Shown in pieces: positions 8,454 through 16,699 of a stretch of DNA of 64,000 nt. Every line of letters starts with the position of its first letter. Position 1 is the stretch's first letter. A program made the position numbers and the translations under genes. The DNA is from Paenibacillus sp. FSL R10-2734 (GTDB lineage Bacteria > Bacillota > Bacilli > Paenibacillales > Paenibacillaceae): assembly GCF_037963865.1 (NCBI RefSeq), contig NZ_CP150170.1:2232001-2296000 (forward strand). Direction: 5' to 3'. The notes beneath the pieces were generated by a model. That model worked only from the letters and a program-made list of their open reading frames with translations. It searched no databases and was not told where the DNA came from.

Positions 8454-8531
8454 AATTCACCTCCGTTTAGTTAAAATTATTGGTGACGATAGACGCGGTG
8501 TTCAGTAATGAGTGATATCAGTATTTATTTA

Positions 8532-8936
8532 CTATAACAACGCTAATGGTAGTTCGCTTTCATCATCATCTAGTATATAGGGTTGGGCATTCAACATATA
8601 ACCAGGTCTCATGTTAATAAGAATTTCCGGAGTCGAACAAGGCTCAATCTTTTTCCGCAAACGATTTATATAAACATAAATGTTCTGCTCTGTGAAGTAG
8701 GAATTAGAGTAGTTTTGCATATAGGCTATTATGTTGCAGGTAAGAATACGTCGGTTAGGATTCGTACAGAAAAAATACAACAACCGAGTTTCGTTGAGCG
8801 ATAGGAAGGTCTTGTTATTTAACAACTTAACATAGCTACCCAATATGTTAAAGTTTAGCTGGTTTGTAATATGAACAATAATCGATGGGTGATCTAGCGT
8901 AATCGTATGTACCATGAAATTATTATAACCCTCCAT
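8532..8936 (-). CDS. winged-helix DNA-binding protein (OmpR/PhoB C-terminal type), no receiver domain
   Basis: Up to 134 residues. The segment LSLNETRLLYFFCTNPNRR...VYINRLRKKIEP...PGYML (about residues 46-115) is the Trans_reg_C winged helix: helix-turn-helix, recognition helix with YINRLRKKI, and a C-terminal hairpin. No phosphoacceptor receiver domain precedes it, so it may respond to a partner or bind constitutively. The first ATG has no ribosome binding site, whereas the internal ATG at 8915 has GGAGGG 13 bases upstream and may be the true start. As the nearest transcription regulator to the lantibiotic genes it could control them, but 2.2 kb of decayed DNA lies between. Confidence 0.6.
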   Translation of the reverse strand: MEGYNNFMVHTITLDHPSIIVHITNQLNFNILGSYVKLLNNKTFLSLNETRLLYFFCTNPNRRILTCNIIAYMQNYSNSYFTEQNIYVYINRLRKKIEPCSTPEILINMRPGYMLNAQPYILDDDESELPLALL

Positions 8937-9829
8937 TCAATGATAGGCTTGTATCCAGCGTGCCATGAAAGCCTGATGCGAAGTTAGTCTCGGTGAATAA
9001 TCGTTGCTTAGCAAGAGGGAAAGAACTTTAGCGGAAAGTAATTGTATAAACGATATATACTTGTTCTCCCATTGGCCACATTGATAATTGAAAGTAAACC
9101 TCTCAACAATAAGAAAAAAATCTCATTTTATGTATAATAAAACACCTCGCTTGTTGGTTCTATGAAAATATTAAGCAAATCACAAGAAAAGTGCGTAACT
9201 CTATTTACAACAACATTCCCTGTTCGTCCAATCTCGATTTTCGAAAATTTTTGCCGCTCTCCACATGGGGAAAGCCCTACGAAACGGGGCATTTCTAAAT
9301 CCTTTAGTCATTCGTATCTAGTGATTTCTTCATAGGGAAGAATTGGTTTCGTCTTCTGGAAAGACCGTCGAGTGGATCTTCCCCGACAAAGATGTTATCT
9401 ATCGCTTTCTGAATCAAGATTTTTTGCTTAGCGAAGCTTTTTGCAGTAGATTGTGCAGGGTTTCGAACGCTAAGTTCATCTACGCGTATACGAGTGTTCA
9501 TCATCGACGATTCCTTTTTGAGCCGTAACCGGAGCTAAAGAGTAGAGTTACTGACACGGTTTTTGATCATTCCAACCCGCTACAAAATCGTACAACCACC
9601 GCTTACTGCTCCACCAAGCGATCCTACTCCCGGAGCAACTGATCCTAAAACTGCTCCGAGTGAAGCTCAGTTAACTGCACTACCGAATAAGTCCTCGCAT
9701 TTTCTGGCGCTTCATCAAGTGTTACAAATATAATTTTGGTCTTTATAACAATATTAGTAAATATCCACCGCTGAATATTTACTAATATGAATAAATATGT
9801 TATATAGTGGTCTATTTGAGACTATTAAA
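8937..9829. other. no gene recognised
   Basis: Only short frames with unconvincing composition are present. A small inverted repeat (AAAGCCC/GGGCATTT near 9270-9290) is the sole structure I note. Frames around 9580-9710 on the minus strand look like a decayed protein with several stops. Confidence 0.4.
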
Positions 9830-9869
9830 AGTAAGGAGACATTCATCTGAAGATAAATGTCTCCTTACT
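9830..9869 (-). terminator. intrinsic terminator of the minus-strand 39-residue peptide gene
   Basis: A 14-bp perfect stem (9830-9843 with 9856-9869) has a 12-base loop. On the minus strand it starts three bases after the stop codon and is followed by TTTT. Confidence 0.65.
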
Positions 9870-9872
9870 AAT

Positions 9873-9992
9873 TTAGAATGAAGAACCTACTAAATATCTA
9901 GCAACAACTGTAGCAACTATGCTGATAACTGCGGCAGTGGCTGTTACTAGTGCGGGTGCAACAGCAGACATGATAGTAGCCATCCCAAACAT
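9873..9992 (-). CDS. 39-residue Ala/Val-rich hydrophobic peptide, possibly bacteriocin-like
   Basis: A short minus-strand frame is preceded by AAGGTAG about eight bases before the ATG and followed at once by a strong terminator. The peptide is almost wholly hydrophobic (ATIMSAVAPALVTATAAVI...VVARYLVGSSF) and has one Arg. Such composition is seen in leaderless or circular bacteriocins and in small toxins, but I do not recognise a family. No processing or export gene lies directly beside it. The IS1182-type remnant ends just upstream, so the promoter may have come from that element. Tentative. Confidence 0.4.
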   Translation of the reverse strand: MFGMATIMSAVAPALVTATAAVISIVATVVARYLVGSSF

Positions 9993-10000
9993 TCTCGACT

Positions 10001-10527
10001 CTACCTTGACCCAATCCGCAACGCCGTAAGGATGTAATGGCTCCTGCAATCAACCAGAAGATGTGTCATAAAGCCATACCAGAACACATTTTTGCTTTCT
10101 GAGTTCTTCTTTACACCCCAGTTGCGAGTTAATGGAAGTTCTTTCATTAACTCGTCATACGGGTAAGGCAATAGTGCTTCTACCTTCTTTTCGAATTATG
10201 GGCGATTCTCTGCTAGTTCTAGTTGTTCCTTTAACCATTGTTCTCGTTATCCTTTGAATTTATGGCCACGTTTTTTCTTTGAAAGTTCATTTGCCAGTTA
10301 CTCCGTATCGTCTTTTTCTTTTTCGGTTGACGATCTCAAGCATCAACATGAGTGGCATCCTTCGCGATCACGGAGACATCGATAAATCCTACTTGAATCG
10401 ATTGTTGCACTAAATCTTCCTGCGATTGTGGAAAGACTTGTGATTTCTGAAGCTTTTGGATTAGCCGCGTATACGAAACCTCACTTGGAATGCGATCGAA
10501 ACCCGTAAACCCACAGTCGCATTTTAA
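10001..10527 (-). pseudogene. IS1182-family transposase remnant
   Basis: Read on the minus strand from about 10527, homologous text appears in pieces: CDCGFTGFDRIPS, VSYTRLIQKLQ, FIDVSVIAKDATHVDA, a nonsense codon, DRQPKKKK, and much later FWYGFMTHLLVDC. This order (IPS.SY.R, AIDATH, KKK-rich linker, FWxGxK.HL) is that of IS1182-type DDE transposases. Frameshifts and stops make it non-functional. The fragment ends at 10001, directly against the small hydrophobic peptide gene. No terminal repeats were identified. Confidence 0.55.
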
Positions 10528-10546
10528 TTACTAAAAAAATATGAGA

Positions 10547-10578
10547 AAGGGAGACCACAGTGTTAAGTGGCCTCCCTT
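10547..10578. terminator. hairpin with A/T-rich flanks
   Basis: AAGGGAG-x-CCAC (10547-10558) pairs with GTGG-x-CTCCCTT (10567-10578), eight-base loop. T-rich sequence follows on the plus strand and A-rich sequence precedes it, so it could act in both directions. Confidence 0.5.
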
Positions 10579-10601
10579 ATTTATTATTAACTCAACTTTT
10601 G

Positions 10602-10940
10602 GTGCGACCAAGCTTAGGTTGTGAAGTTTAGCAGTGGAAATCCTGCTTGGTAAGGTTAAAACCAAGCCACAATATCGAGTCTGGGGCGGCTGAAAGTAAT
10701 TTCAATTGTTAAGCGAAGACAGCTAGATAGTAGACCTGAAAGTGACTGAGTCTCGAAATGAGTAAGATGGAGAGGTCGATGTGCGATTTCAGCAGCATCC
10801 AGTGTGACATCTGTACTCAAAATCGTAAGCCATTCCCATTTTTTATTCAAGTTTCGGACAAATATAGCTTCACGGGCAAACCGCAGGTGGTGTGTACGAT
10901 TCGCGGAGCCTAGCGAGATTGGTCAGACAGGGAGTGTTGT
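10602..10940 (+). other. possible group II intron 5'-region remnant without its reverse transcriptase
   Basis: The stretch begins GTGCGACC and is followed by TGTGAAGTTTAGCAGTGG, AATCCTGCTTGG and CGAGTCTGGGGCGGCTGAAAG, then CTGAGTCTCGAAATGAG. The order and pairing resemble domain I of bacterial group II introns. No reverse transcriptase gene and no clear domain V/VI were found, so if the call is right it is a 5' fragment. From 10941 to 11165 there is no gene. This last stretch should contain the lantibiotic promoter, but I cannot place it with confidence. Confidence 0.35.
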
Positions 10941-11165
10941 TGTAAATAAAGGTACGCACTTTTCTTGTTGGCATGGTTGCTCGACACTTCCATAATACCA
11001 AACAAGTGAAGTATACGTCCTTAAGGGGTTAAGCTGATATCCCAGCTGTGAAAGTTGAATTACAAATTAGTAAGGTTGATGATATTACCATTGATAGCAA
11101 ATAATGGTCTAATGTTTTTGGAGTGTAAGCGTACTCTTAAATATACCTATTAGGAGGATTCAAGA

Positions 11166-11408
11166 ATGAAATATTCCACATTATTGAGAAACCCGGTACT
11201 TCAAAACAAAATTGCTTCAAACATGTATAATCCAGCAGGTAGCGTTCTGGAAGAAATCGGCGAGCAGGAAATGAGCCTGCAAGCGGGGGGAACGATCTCG
11301 GTCGCTTCTATTGGCTGCGATATTGTTTACTTTGTCGCAAGCAAATATCTCGGCAATCATGGCTATGTCTGCACATTAACCAAAGAGTGTATGCCCTCTT
11401 GTAACTAA
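11166..11408 (+). CDS. lanA1: two-component lantibiotic alpha precursor (class II, mersacidin-like)
   Basis: This 80-residue prepeptide has a leader of 42 residues ending LQAGG, the double-glycine site cut by C39 transporters, and a 38-residue core beginning TISVAS. The core C-terminus (YVCTLTKECMPSCN) carries the CTxTxEC lipid-II-binding ring of mersacidin, lichenicidin alpha and haloduracin alpha. Core cysteines are at 9, 27, 33 and 37. The match SKYLGNHGYVC to lichenicidin SKPLGNNGYLC predicts a Ser17-Cys27 ring. The N-terminal part of the core is about six residues longer than in lichenicidin and different in sequence. RBS TAGGAGGA precedes the ATG. It is directly upstream of lanM1, its likely modifying enzyme. 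Confidence 0.93.
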   Translation: MKYSTLLRNPVLQNKIASNMYNPAGSVLEEIGEQEMSLQAGGTISVASIGCDIVYFVASKYLGNHGYVCTLTKECMPSCN

Positions 11409-11422
11409 GAAAATCGGATGGT

Positions 11423-11444
11423 GGCTGTCTTCAAAGCAGTCACT
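11423..11444 (+). terminator. weak hairpin between lanA1 and lanM1
   Basis: GTGGCTG (11423-11429) pairs with CAGTCAC (11438-11444). This position often holds a read-through attenuator that makes precursor mRNA more abundant than lanM. It is short and lacks a U-run. Confidence 0.35.
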
Positions 11445-11509
11445 ATTCCCATTAATCTCTTAAATAATAAATATAGAATAACGCTAATGTTTAGCCGGAG
11501 GCATAGAAC

Positions 11510-14500
11510 ATGAACATGACAGATACATCCGAAATTATACAATTTGATGATGTCATCGCGTATTGGTTGACGCTTTTCCCGGAGGTAGATGGTAGAGAAG
11601 GACTGCAGGACATATTGCAGCGAGTACGCGGGACTGGATTTGGAGACCTTGAGAAGGCTCTGGCAAAATCACAAGAAGATAAGCAAGCAGGCCGGTTTGA
11701 TGAGTTTTTCCGGGTTGTCCCTAGCCCATCTATATCAAATATTTATGGAAGGCTGGAAGAGGAGTACCCGTTTCTTTATTTCTTAGAGCCGGTGATTAAT
11801 TTGTATGCCTCTTCATTCTATGATGGCATACAAGAAATTGGGCTGGTACAGGACCCGCATGTTCTACTGGAGTCCTCACTGCGAACGATTATTGGCTCAT
11901 TGTTAGGCATCGCACAACGAACGTTAATTCTCGAACTCAACATTGCGAGAATGAACAAAGTACTTGAGGGGGATACTCCCGAAGCTCGACTTTTGCATTT
12001 TTTTAAGTGGCTGTTGAAAGATTCAAACTATCTGCGTTCCTTATACAGAGAATACCCCGGATTGATCGAACTACTGTCCGTTCGCATAGACAATTATTTC
12101 ACATTCCTTCTGAACATTATCAAAGAAACAGAACAAGAGAAAGATAAGTTATCGGCACTGTTTTGTCAGGGTTGCGATATTGGTAAACTAAGCAGGCTAA
12201 CAGCCGATGCAGGTGATTCGCATAGAGGAGGCAAAAGCGTCGCCATTATGGAGTTCCAATCCGGGACAAACCTTGTGTATAAGCCACGTTGCCTGGAAGT
12301 CGAGGATGCATTCCAGCATTTACTAAAGTGGATGGAGAAACAAAAGTTACCGAAATGTCTGGATTTTAAGATAATGAAGATGCATTTGGGGGTAGAGCAC
12401 GGTTGGGTTGAGTTTATTGAATACCAGGAATGCGCCAACCAAGAGGAAATTGCCGAGTTCTACAGAAGGATGGGACAGTACCTGGGAGTGTTTCATGCAT
12501 TGAATGCGAACGATTTCCATCACGAAAACTTGATTGCGAGTGGCCCGTACCCAGTTCCTATTGACCTGGAGTCGATATTCCATCCCCGTATGGATGTCAA
12601 ACATGACTATCACTCGAATTCAATGCAGATTGCTCAAAAAATCATCCATAGCTCTGTTTATGCCATCGGACTTTTACCCCAACAGATTATTAATCGCGTT
12701 GATAATGCGGATATTAGTATGGATATCAGCGGGATGGGAGCAGAGGTCGACCAAGTTGCACCGTTTAAATACTTTGTCATAAAAAATCAAAATTCCGATG
12801 AGATGAAAATTGAAAAGGAGCTTGGGCTACTTAAGCCACAGATTAATAATCCCCGGCTTGGCGGTCAGATTCATAAGGCAGATGATTATATCGATGAGAT
12901 TAAACGAGGCTTTGAAACAGTATATCGCTGGATAATGGCTAATAAGAATGTAATTTCTAATAAGTGCAGAGACTTGTTTGCAGACAAAAAAATCCGCTGC
13001 ATCCTTCGTCCGACGAGCATGTACGGCCAACTACTTAGAACGAGCTTTCATCCCGATTTTCTTCGTGATCAGATTCACCGCGACGTGTTACTGCATCGGA
13101 TTGGTATTCAGGATTCTAGTGAGCATGGACAAGTTGTCGCTTCTGAAATTGAAGATATGCGGATGGGCGATATACCATACTTTAACGCGGCAATCGAAGG
13201 GAACGTTCTGTACGATTCCTACGGACGCGAGATGGCCGGTCTATTTGCCAACTCTCCCCTTTCTGACGTAACCAATAAGATTTATGACTTTAGCGAGACC
13301 GACTTGCACAGGCAGCTGCATTTTATTGATATTTCTTTTTTGGCGAAATCAAATGATACACAGAAGGAAATTACAAATATTAAATTCAGTCCGGTTAATG
13401 TGACTCGTCTGCTTCAGCCGGAAAAATGGCTAAAGCTGGCAGAGGACATCGGTAATTATGTGATAGAGCATAGCATTATCGGCCGTCTGAATGGGAAAGT
13501 GGACCGAACATGGATTAGCACGGTGCTGGAGGGACGGGATGAAATTTACTGGTCGTTTGCTCCTGTTGGAGATGACCTGTATAGCGGAAATAGCGGAATT
13601 TCCCTATTTCTGGCACAGTTAGGTGCAATCACCGGTAAATCCGAATACGCAAAAGCAGCGCTTGAAGCTATGCGTTCCCCTATGCATGAAATTGAACATT
13701 TGAAGCCCGGACATCCCTATTTGGTGGGAGCCTATAACGGCATTAGCGGTACATTCTACACCCTGATACATCTAGACCGGTTGTATCCTCAGCTGCAATT
13801 AGGAGCATTCGTATGCAAACATATGCATAAACTTGGTGAACTGATTCCGAATGATACGGTTTATGACGTCATTGGAGGAGCGGCCGGCAGTTTAGGCGTA
13901 ATACTTTCCCTGTACGAGCAAGCGAAAGGGAATGAGCCCTATCGAAATGAGCTCTTATCGTTGGCCGTTGCCCATTATGAGCATCTGCGGGGTCATAGTG
14001 TATCCAGAGGGGAGGAAGGAATCGTTTGGGAATCCAAGGTGACCGTGCCCTCCACAGGATATTCCCATGGCAACGCGGGTATTGCAGCTTATCTTAGCAG
14101 ACTGCTGGCGATAACCGGAGACAAGAGAATCGAACAGACGATACACCAGACGCTTGCATATGAACGTTCTCTATACACCGCCGAGCATGGCAACTGGTAC
14201 TCAACCGAATCCAAAGAACGGTTATCCTATGGCTGGTGCCATGGTGCACCAGGTATTCTGCTCGGAAGGCTGCTTATGAAGAAAGCCGGCTACCAGGATA
14301 AAAGGATCGACGAAGAAATTAATATCGGCATAAATACGACCATAGCAAGAGGATTTGGATATAATCCCTCTTTATGTCATGGTGATCTGGGAAACCTCCA
14401 GATCCTACAATATGCCGCGCAAACAATGCAAAACGTTGAATTGGGGAACCGTTGCTTGTATACGTTTCAAGAGTTGTTCGAGCAAGTATTAGCCACTAGG

Positions 14501-14626
14501 TGGAATAAAGGAATATTCCGCGGAACGGAATCGATGAGCCCTCTTATCGGTATCGCTGGTTTTGGATATTCGCTTCTTAAACAATATGCGCCGGATAATG
14601 TGCCAAATTTACTTTGGTTTGACTAA
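11510..14626 (+). CDS. lanM1: class II lanthionine synthetase LanM for the alpha peptide
   Basis: A bifunctional cytoplasmic enzyme that phosphorylates and dehydrates Ser/Thr in the core peptide and then cyclises them with Cys. At 1038 residues it is full length. The N-terminal dehydratase (DUF4135) has GDSHRGGKS (about 235), VYKPR (about 255) and NDFHHENL with PIDLES (about 334-354). The C-terminal LanC-like cyclase has SHGNAGIAAY (about 852), WCHGAPG with zinc ligand Cys910, and LCHGDLGN with Cys956-His957. All key residues are present. Placement directly after lanA1 argues that the alpha peptide is its substrate. RBS GCCGGAGG is about nine bases before the ATG. Confidence 0.95.
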   Translation: MNMTDTSEIIQFDDVIAYWLTLFPEVDGREGLQDILQRVRGTGFGDLEKALAKSQEDKQAGRFDEFFRVVPSPSISNIYGRLEEEYPFLYFLEPVINLYASSFYDGIQEIGLVQDPHVLLESSLRTIIGSLLGIAQRTLILELNIARMNKVLEGDTPEARLLHFFKWLLKDSNYLRSLYREYPGLIELLSVRIDNYFTFLLNIIKETEQEKDKLSALFCQGCDIGKLSRLTADAGDSHRGGKSVAIMEFQSGTNLVYKPRCLEVEDAFQHLLKWMEKQKLPKCLDFKIMKMHLGVEHGWVEFIEYQECANQEEIAEFYRRMGQYLGVFHALNANDFHHENLIASGPYPVPIDLESIFHPRMDVKHDYHSNSMQIAQKIIHSSVYAIGLLPQQIINRVDNADISMDISGMGAEVDQVAPFKYFVIKNQNSDEMKIEKELGLLKPQINNPRLGGQIHKADDYIDEIKRGFETVYRWIMANKNVISNKCRDLFADKKIRCILRPTSMYGQLLRTSFHPDFLRDQIHRDVLLHRIGIQDSSEHGQVVASEIEDMRMGDIPYFNAAIEGNVLYDSYGREMAGLFANSPLSDVTNKIYDFSETDLHRQLHFIDISFLAKSNDTQKEITNIKFSPVNVTRLLQPEKWLKLAEDIGNYVIEHSIIGRLNGKVDRTWISTVLEGRDEIYWSFAPVGDDLYSGNSGISLFLAQLGAITGKSEYAKAALEAMRSPMHEIEHLKPGHPYLVGAYNGISGTFYTLIHLDRLYPQLQLGAFVCKHMHKLGELIPNDTVYDVIGGAAGSLGVILSLYEQAKGNEPYRNELLSLAVAHYEHLRGHSVSRGEEGIVWESKVTVPSTGYSHGNAGIAAYLSRLLAITGDKRIEQTIHQTLAYERSLYTAEHGNWYSTESKERLSYGWCHGAPGILLGRLLMKKAGYQDKRIDEEINIGINTTIARGFGYNPSLCHGDLGNLQILQYAAQTMQNVELGNRCLYTFQELFEQVLATRWNKGIFRGTESMSPLIGIAGFGYSLLKQYAPDNVPNLLWFD

Positions 14627-14656
14627 TAGTCTGACTAATCGAGGAAGAGGGTATTC

Positions 14657-15577
14657 ATGCTAATTAAGGAAGTTTGCAGAATTGAGAATATCAGCAAGCG
14701 TTATGGCGGCACGCAAGTGATTCAAAATTTATCATTTTCCATAGCAGCGGGAGAAATAGTCGGACTTGTTGGGCCCAATGGGGCCGGCAAGACGACGCTA
14801 ATGCGAATCATTGTCGGCTTAACGCGGCAGTTTGAGGGCGATGTCCTTATTCAGGGAAAAAATATTCAAACCACATCAAGTGCAACACGTCATATCGGCT
14901 GCGTGATTGAGGAGCCCGGATTCTATCCTTATATGACCGGGTATCGCAATCTGAGATTTTTTGCTGATATAACAGGCACCGTATCAGAAGTGGTACTTCA
15001 CGAAGTCGTATCATTGATGGGACTGGACAAAGCAATCAATAAGAAAGTTAAGCATTATTCGATGGGTATGAAGCAGCGGTTAGGTATTGCTCTGGCATTA
15101 TTGCAAAAACCGGAGTTTCTGGTGTTAGACGAGCCGACCAACGGACTTGATCCGGAAGGGATTTATGAAATTCGTGAATACCTTCACAAGTTAGCCAAGG
15201 AATGGGACATCTCAATTCTCATCTCCAGCCATTTACTTGACGAGATAGAAAAATTATGTGACAGGGCAGAAATTATTCAGAAGGGGCAACTGCTTCAGAC
15301 CATTCACCTGCAAGAGGAGAAGATGGCGGGAAGGGAGATCCTGTACACGATGGAGACTGGCGAACCAGACCGGCTTGCTGTATTCCTTAAGGATCGCAAA
15401 TTCGTTGTCCTAGAGGTCAGAATAGACCGGGTTGTACTCAAATTGGATAAAGAGAGGATTACCGGAATTATTCAAGAGATCGGCAAGCATGATATCCAGC
15501 TTACTGCATTTTATGAAGTAAGCCAAACCTTGGAGCAACAATTTCTTAGTTTGGTAGAGGAGAATCACATTGAGTAA
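14657..15577 (+). CDS. lanF: lantibiotic immunity ABC transporter, ATP-binding subunit
   Basis: A 306-residue ATPase that with the membrane subunit next door removes lantibiotic from the producer's membrane. Walker A GPNGAGKTT is at about 38-46, the signature is the variant YSMGMKQRLGIA, Walker B FLVLDEP is followed by TNGLDPEG, and the switch His is in ISSHLL. The SMGMKQR form of the signature is characteristic of the BcrA/LanF drug-resistance branch. The stop overlaps the start of the permease gene by eight bases. Confidence 0.88.
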   Translation: MLIKEVCRIENISKRYGGTQVIQNLSFSIAAGEIVGLVGPNGAGKTTLMRIIVGLTRQFEGDVLIQGKNIQTTSSATRHIGCVIEEPGFYPYMTGYRNLRFFADITGTVSEVVLHEVVSLMGLDKAINKKVKHYSMGMKQRLGIALALLQKPEFLVLDEPTNGLDPEGIYEIREYLHKLAKEWDISILISSHLLDEIEKLCDRAEIIQKGQLLQTIHLQEEKMAGREILYTMETGEPDRLAVFLKDRKFVVLEVRIDRVVLKLDKERITGIIQEIGKHDIQLTAFYEVSQTLEQQFLSLVEENHIE

Positions 15578-16298
15578 AGCTATGAAGCTATCTTGGCTGG
15601 AGTATATGAAGATTATGATGCGGCCGGGTGTATACATCGGTATTATGCTAGCTACGATTTTCTCTGTGGGCGGTGCCTATCAGGCTATTCATTTCCCAGA
15701 ATCTTTTCAGATGAGGCACGTATATTCTTTTTTTTCCAATATATCAGAACTGGTAATTTTTATTTATACTGCCAAGTCACTGGGAGATGATTTTAAGTTT
15801 AAAACGACAATCCCGTTGTTCACCAGAGGCCTGTCTAGGACGAAGGTGATGGTATCCAAATTACTCAGCCTTCTCTATCTAAGCCTTACGCTGGCGATTG
15901 TCAGTTGTTTAATTGGTTTGATCACGAGTTACATTATGCCGCAAGAAATTGACTGGTTTTCGACGTGGTCAGAGCTTGGTAGGATTTGTTTGGCTTACTT
16001 GCTATATACGTTCTGCGTTGGGAGTTTCGGCCTTCTGGTGACAGTGTTTAGTTTTAGTATGGCCAATACTCTCATTGTCTGTCTGGTTGCCTTCTGGTTA
16101 ATGTCATCTTTGCTCAAAATGGTTGCGCAGAAATTAGAGGGATTCCGCGGGGTATTGCCTTATATTTCGTTCAACACGGCAAGTGAAGTCATTCAGTTCC
16201 ATACACTTAACATCTCAGAATTTATTAGTATGAGCGGAGGCGGAGTTCTCTTTCTTGTGTTGGGTCTATTGTTCCTCAACAAGCGCGACTTGCGTTAA
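15570..16298 (+). CDS. lanE: lantibiotic immunity ABC transporter, membrane subunit
   Basis: A 242-residue ABC-2-type permease with about six hydrophobic spans (for example residues 18-40, 100-122, 137-160, 165-185 and 222-240). It has the short cytoplasmic start SWLEYMKIMMRP typical of LanE/LanG proteins. TTG 15570 overlaps the lanF stop and is preceded by GGAG; ATG at 15582 is an alternative. Many immunity systems have two permeases (LanE and LanG). Only one is seen here, so it may work as a homodimer. Confidence 0.82.
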   Translation: MSKAMKLSWLEYMKIMMRPGVYIGIMLATIFSVGGAYQAIHFPESFQMRHVYSFFSNISELVIFIYTAKSLGDDFKFKTTIPLFTRGLSRTKVMVSKLLSLLYLSLTLAIVSCLIGLITSYIMPQEIDWFSTWSELGRICLAYLLYTFCVGSFGLLVTVFSFSMANTLIVCLVAFWLMSSLLKMVAQKLEGFRGVLPYISFNTASEVIQFHTLNISEFISMSGGGVLFLVLGLLFLNKRDLR

Positions 16299-16335
16299 CA
16301 CCCATAAACATAGCTGCCTGAAAGGGGGTGAAGAA

Positions 16336-16533
16336 ATGAAAAAAGACGCTATCATGTTTAAACTCAATCAAGATCCAACCGGATTCATTGAAGAAATGGA
16401 ATTAAGTGCGCTTTCCGATGTACAAGATCCTGCGGGAGGTACGTCATGGGGATGTGCAATATTTGGAGGAATAGTTGCAGTTACGGTTGCATTATGCCCA
16501 ACAACCAAATGCACTTCCCAATGCGGTAAGTAA
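16336..16533 (+). CDS. lanA2: two-component lantibiotic beta precursor
   Basis: This 65-residue prepeptide has an acidic leader (FIEEMELSALSDV) ending DPAGG, then a 30-residue core beginning TSWGC and ending KCTSQCGK. LCPTTKCTSQC is nearly identical to the C-terminus of haloduracin beta and lichenicidin beta, which define the partner peptide of two-component lantibiotics. Cysteines are at core positions 5, 19, 24 and 28. The stretch between Cys5 and Cys19 is longer than in haloduracin beta, and a GK tail follows the last Cys. The start is ATG 16336 with AAAGGGGGTG just upstream; a longer frame from 16255 overlaps lanE and is not needed. Confidence 0.93.
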   Translation: MKKDAIMFKLNQDPTGFIEEMELSALSDVQDPAGGTSWGCAIFGGIVAVTVALCPTTKCTSQCGK

Positions 16534-16573
16534 TAGATTGAAATCGCACTATTAGATGGATTTTAAAGACTAC

Positions 16574-16605
16574 AAATCCCCTTGATTTAAAGTTCAAGGG
16601 GATTT
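16574..16605 (+). terminator. attenuator hairpin between lanA2 and lanM2
   Basis: A perfect 12-bp stem (16574-16585 with 16594-16605) and an eight-base loop lie 40 bases after the lanA2 stop. The end of the stem is TTT but no longer U-run follows, which fits partial read-through into lanM2. Confidence 0.65.
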
Positions 16606-16699
16606 ACAGCATCTTTAATTACAAACGCAAGTCTCTCACCGGAAATTTTGCTGTGAAATTTGCGATTGTCATTAAGCAAAGAGAAGGAGCGTTTAAAAT

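Noticed and set aside
9580..9666. Gly/Ala-rich minus-strand reading (ends GGAVSGGCTIL) that resembles a bacteriocin core
   Set aside because: It has no start, and a stop lies directly upstream. Another frame over the same bases reads more like a decayed transposase (TYSVVQLTELHSEQF, then DQLLRE and DRLVEQ separated by stops).
12166..13271. Several 60-100 codon frames overlapping lanM1
   Set aside because: They are shadows of a full-length, motif-complete lanM in other frames.
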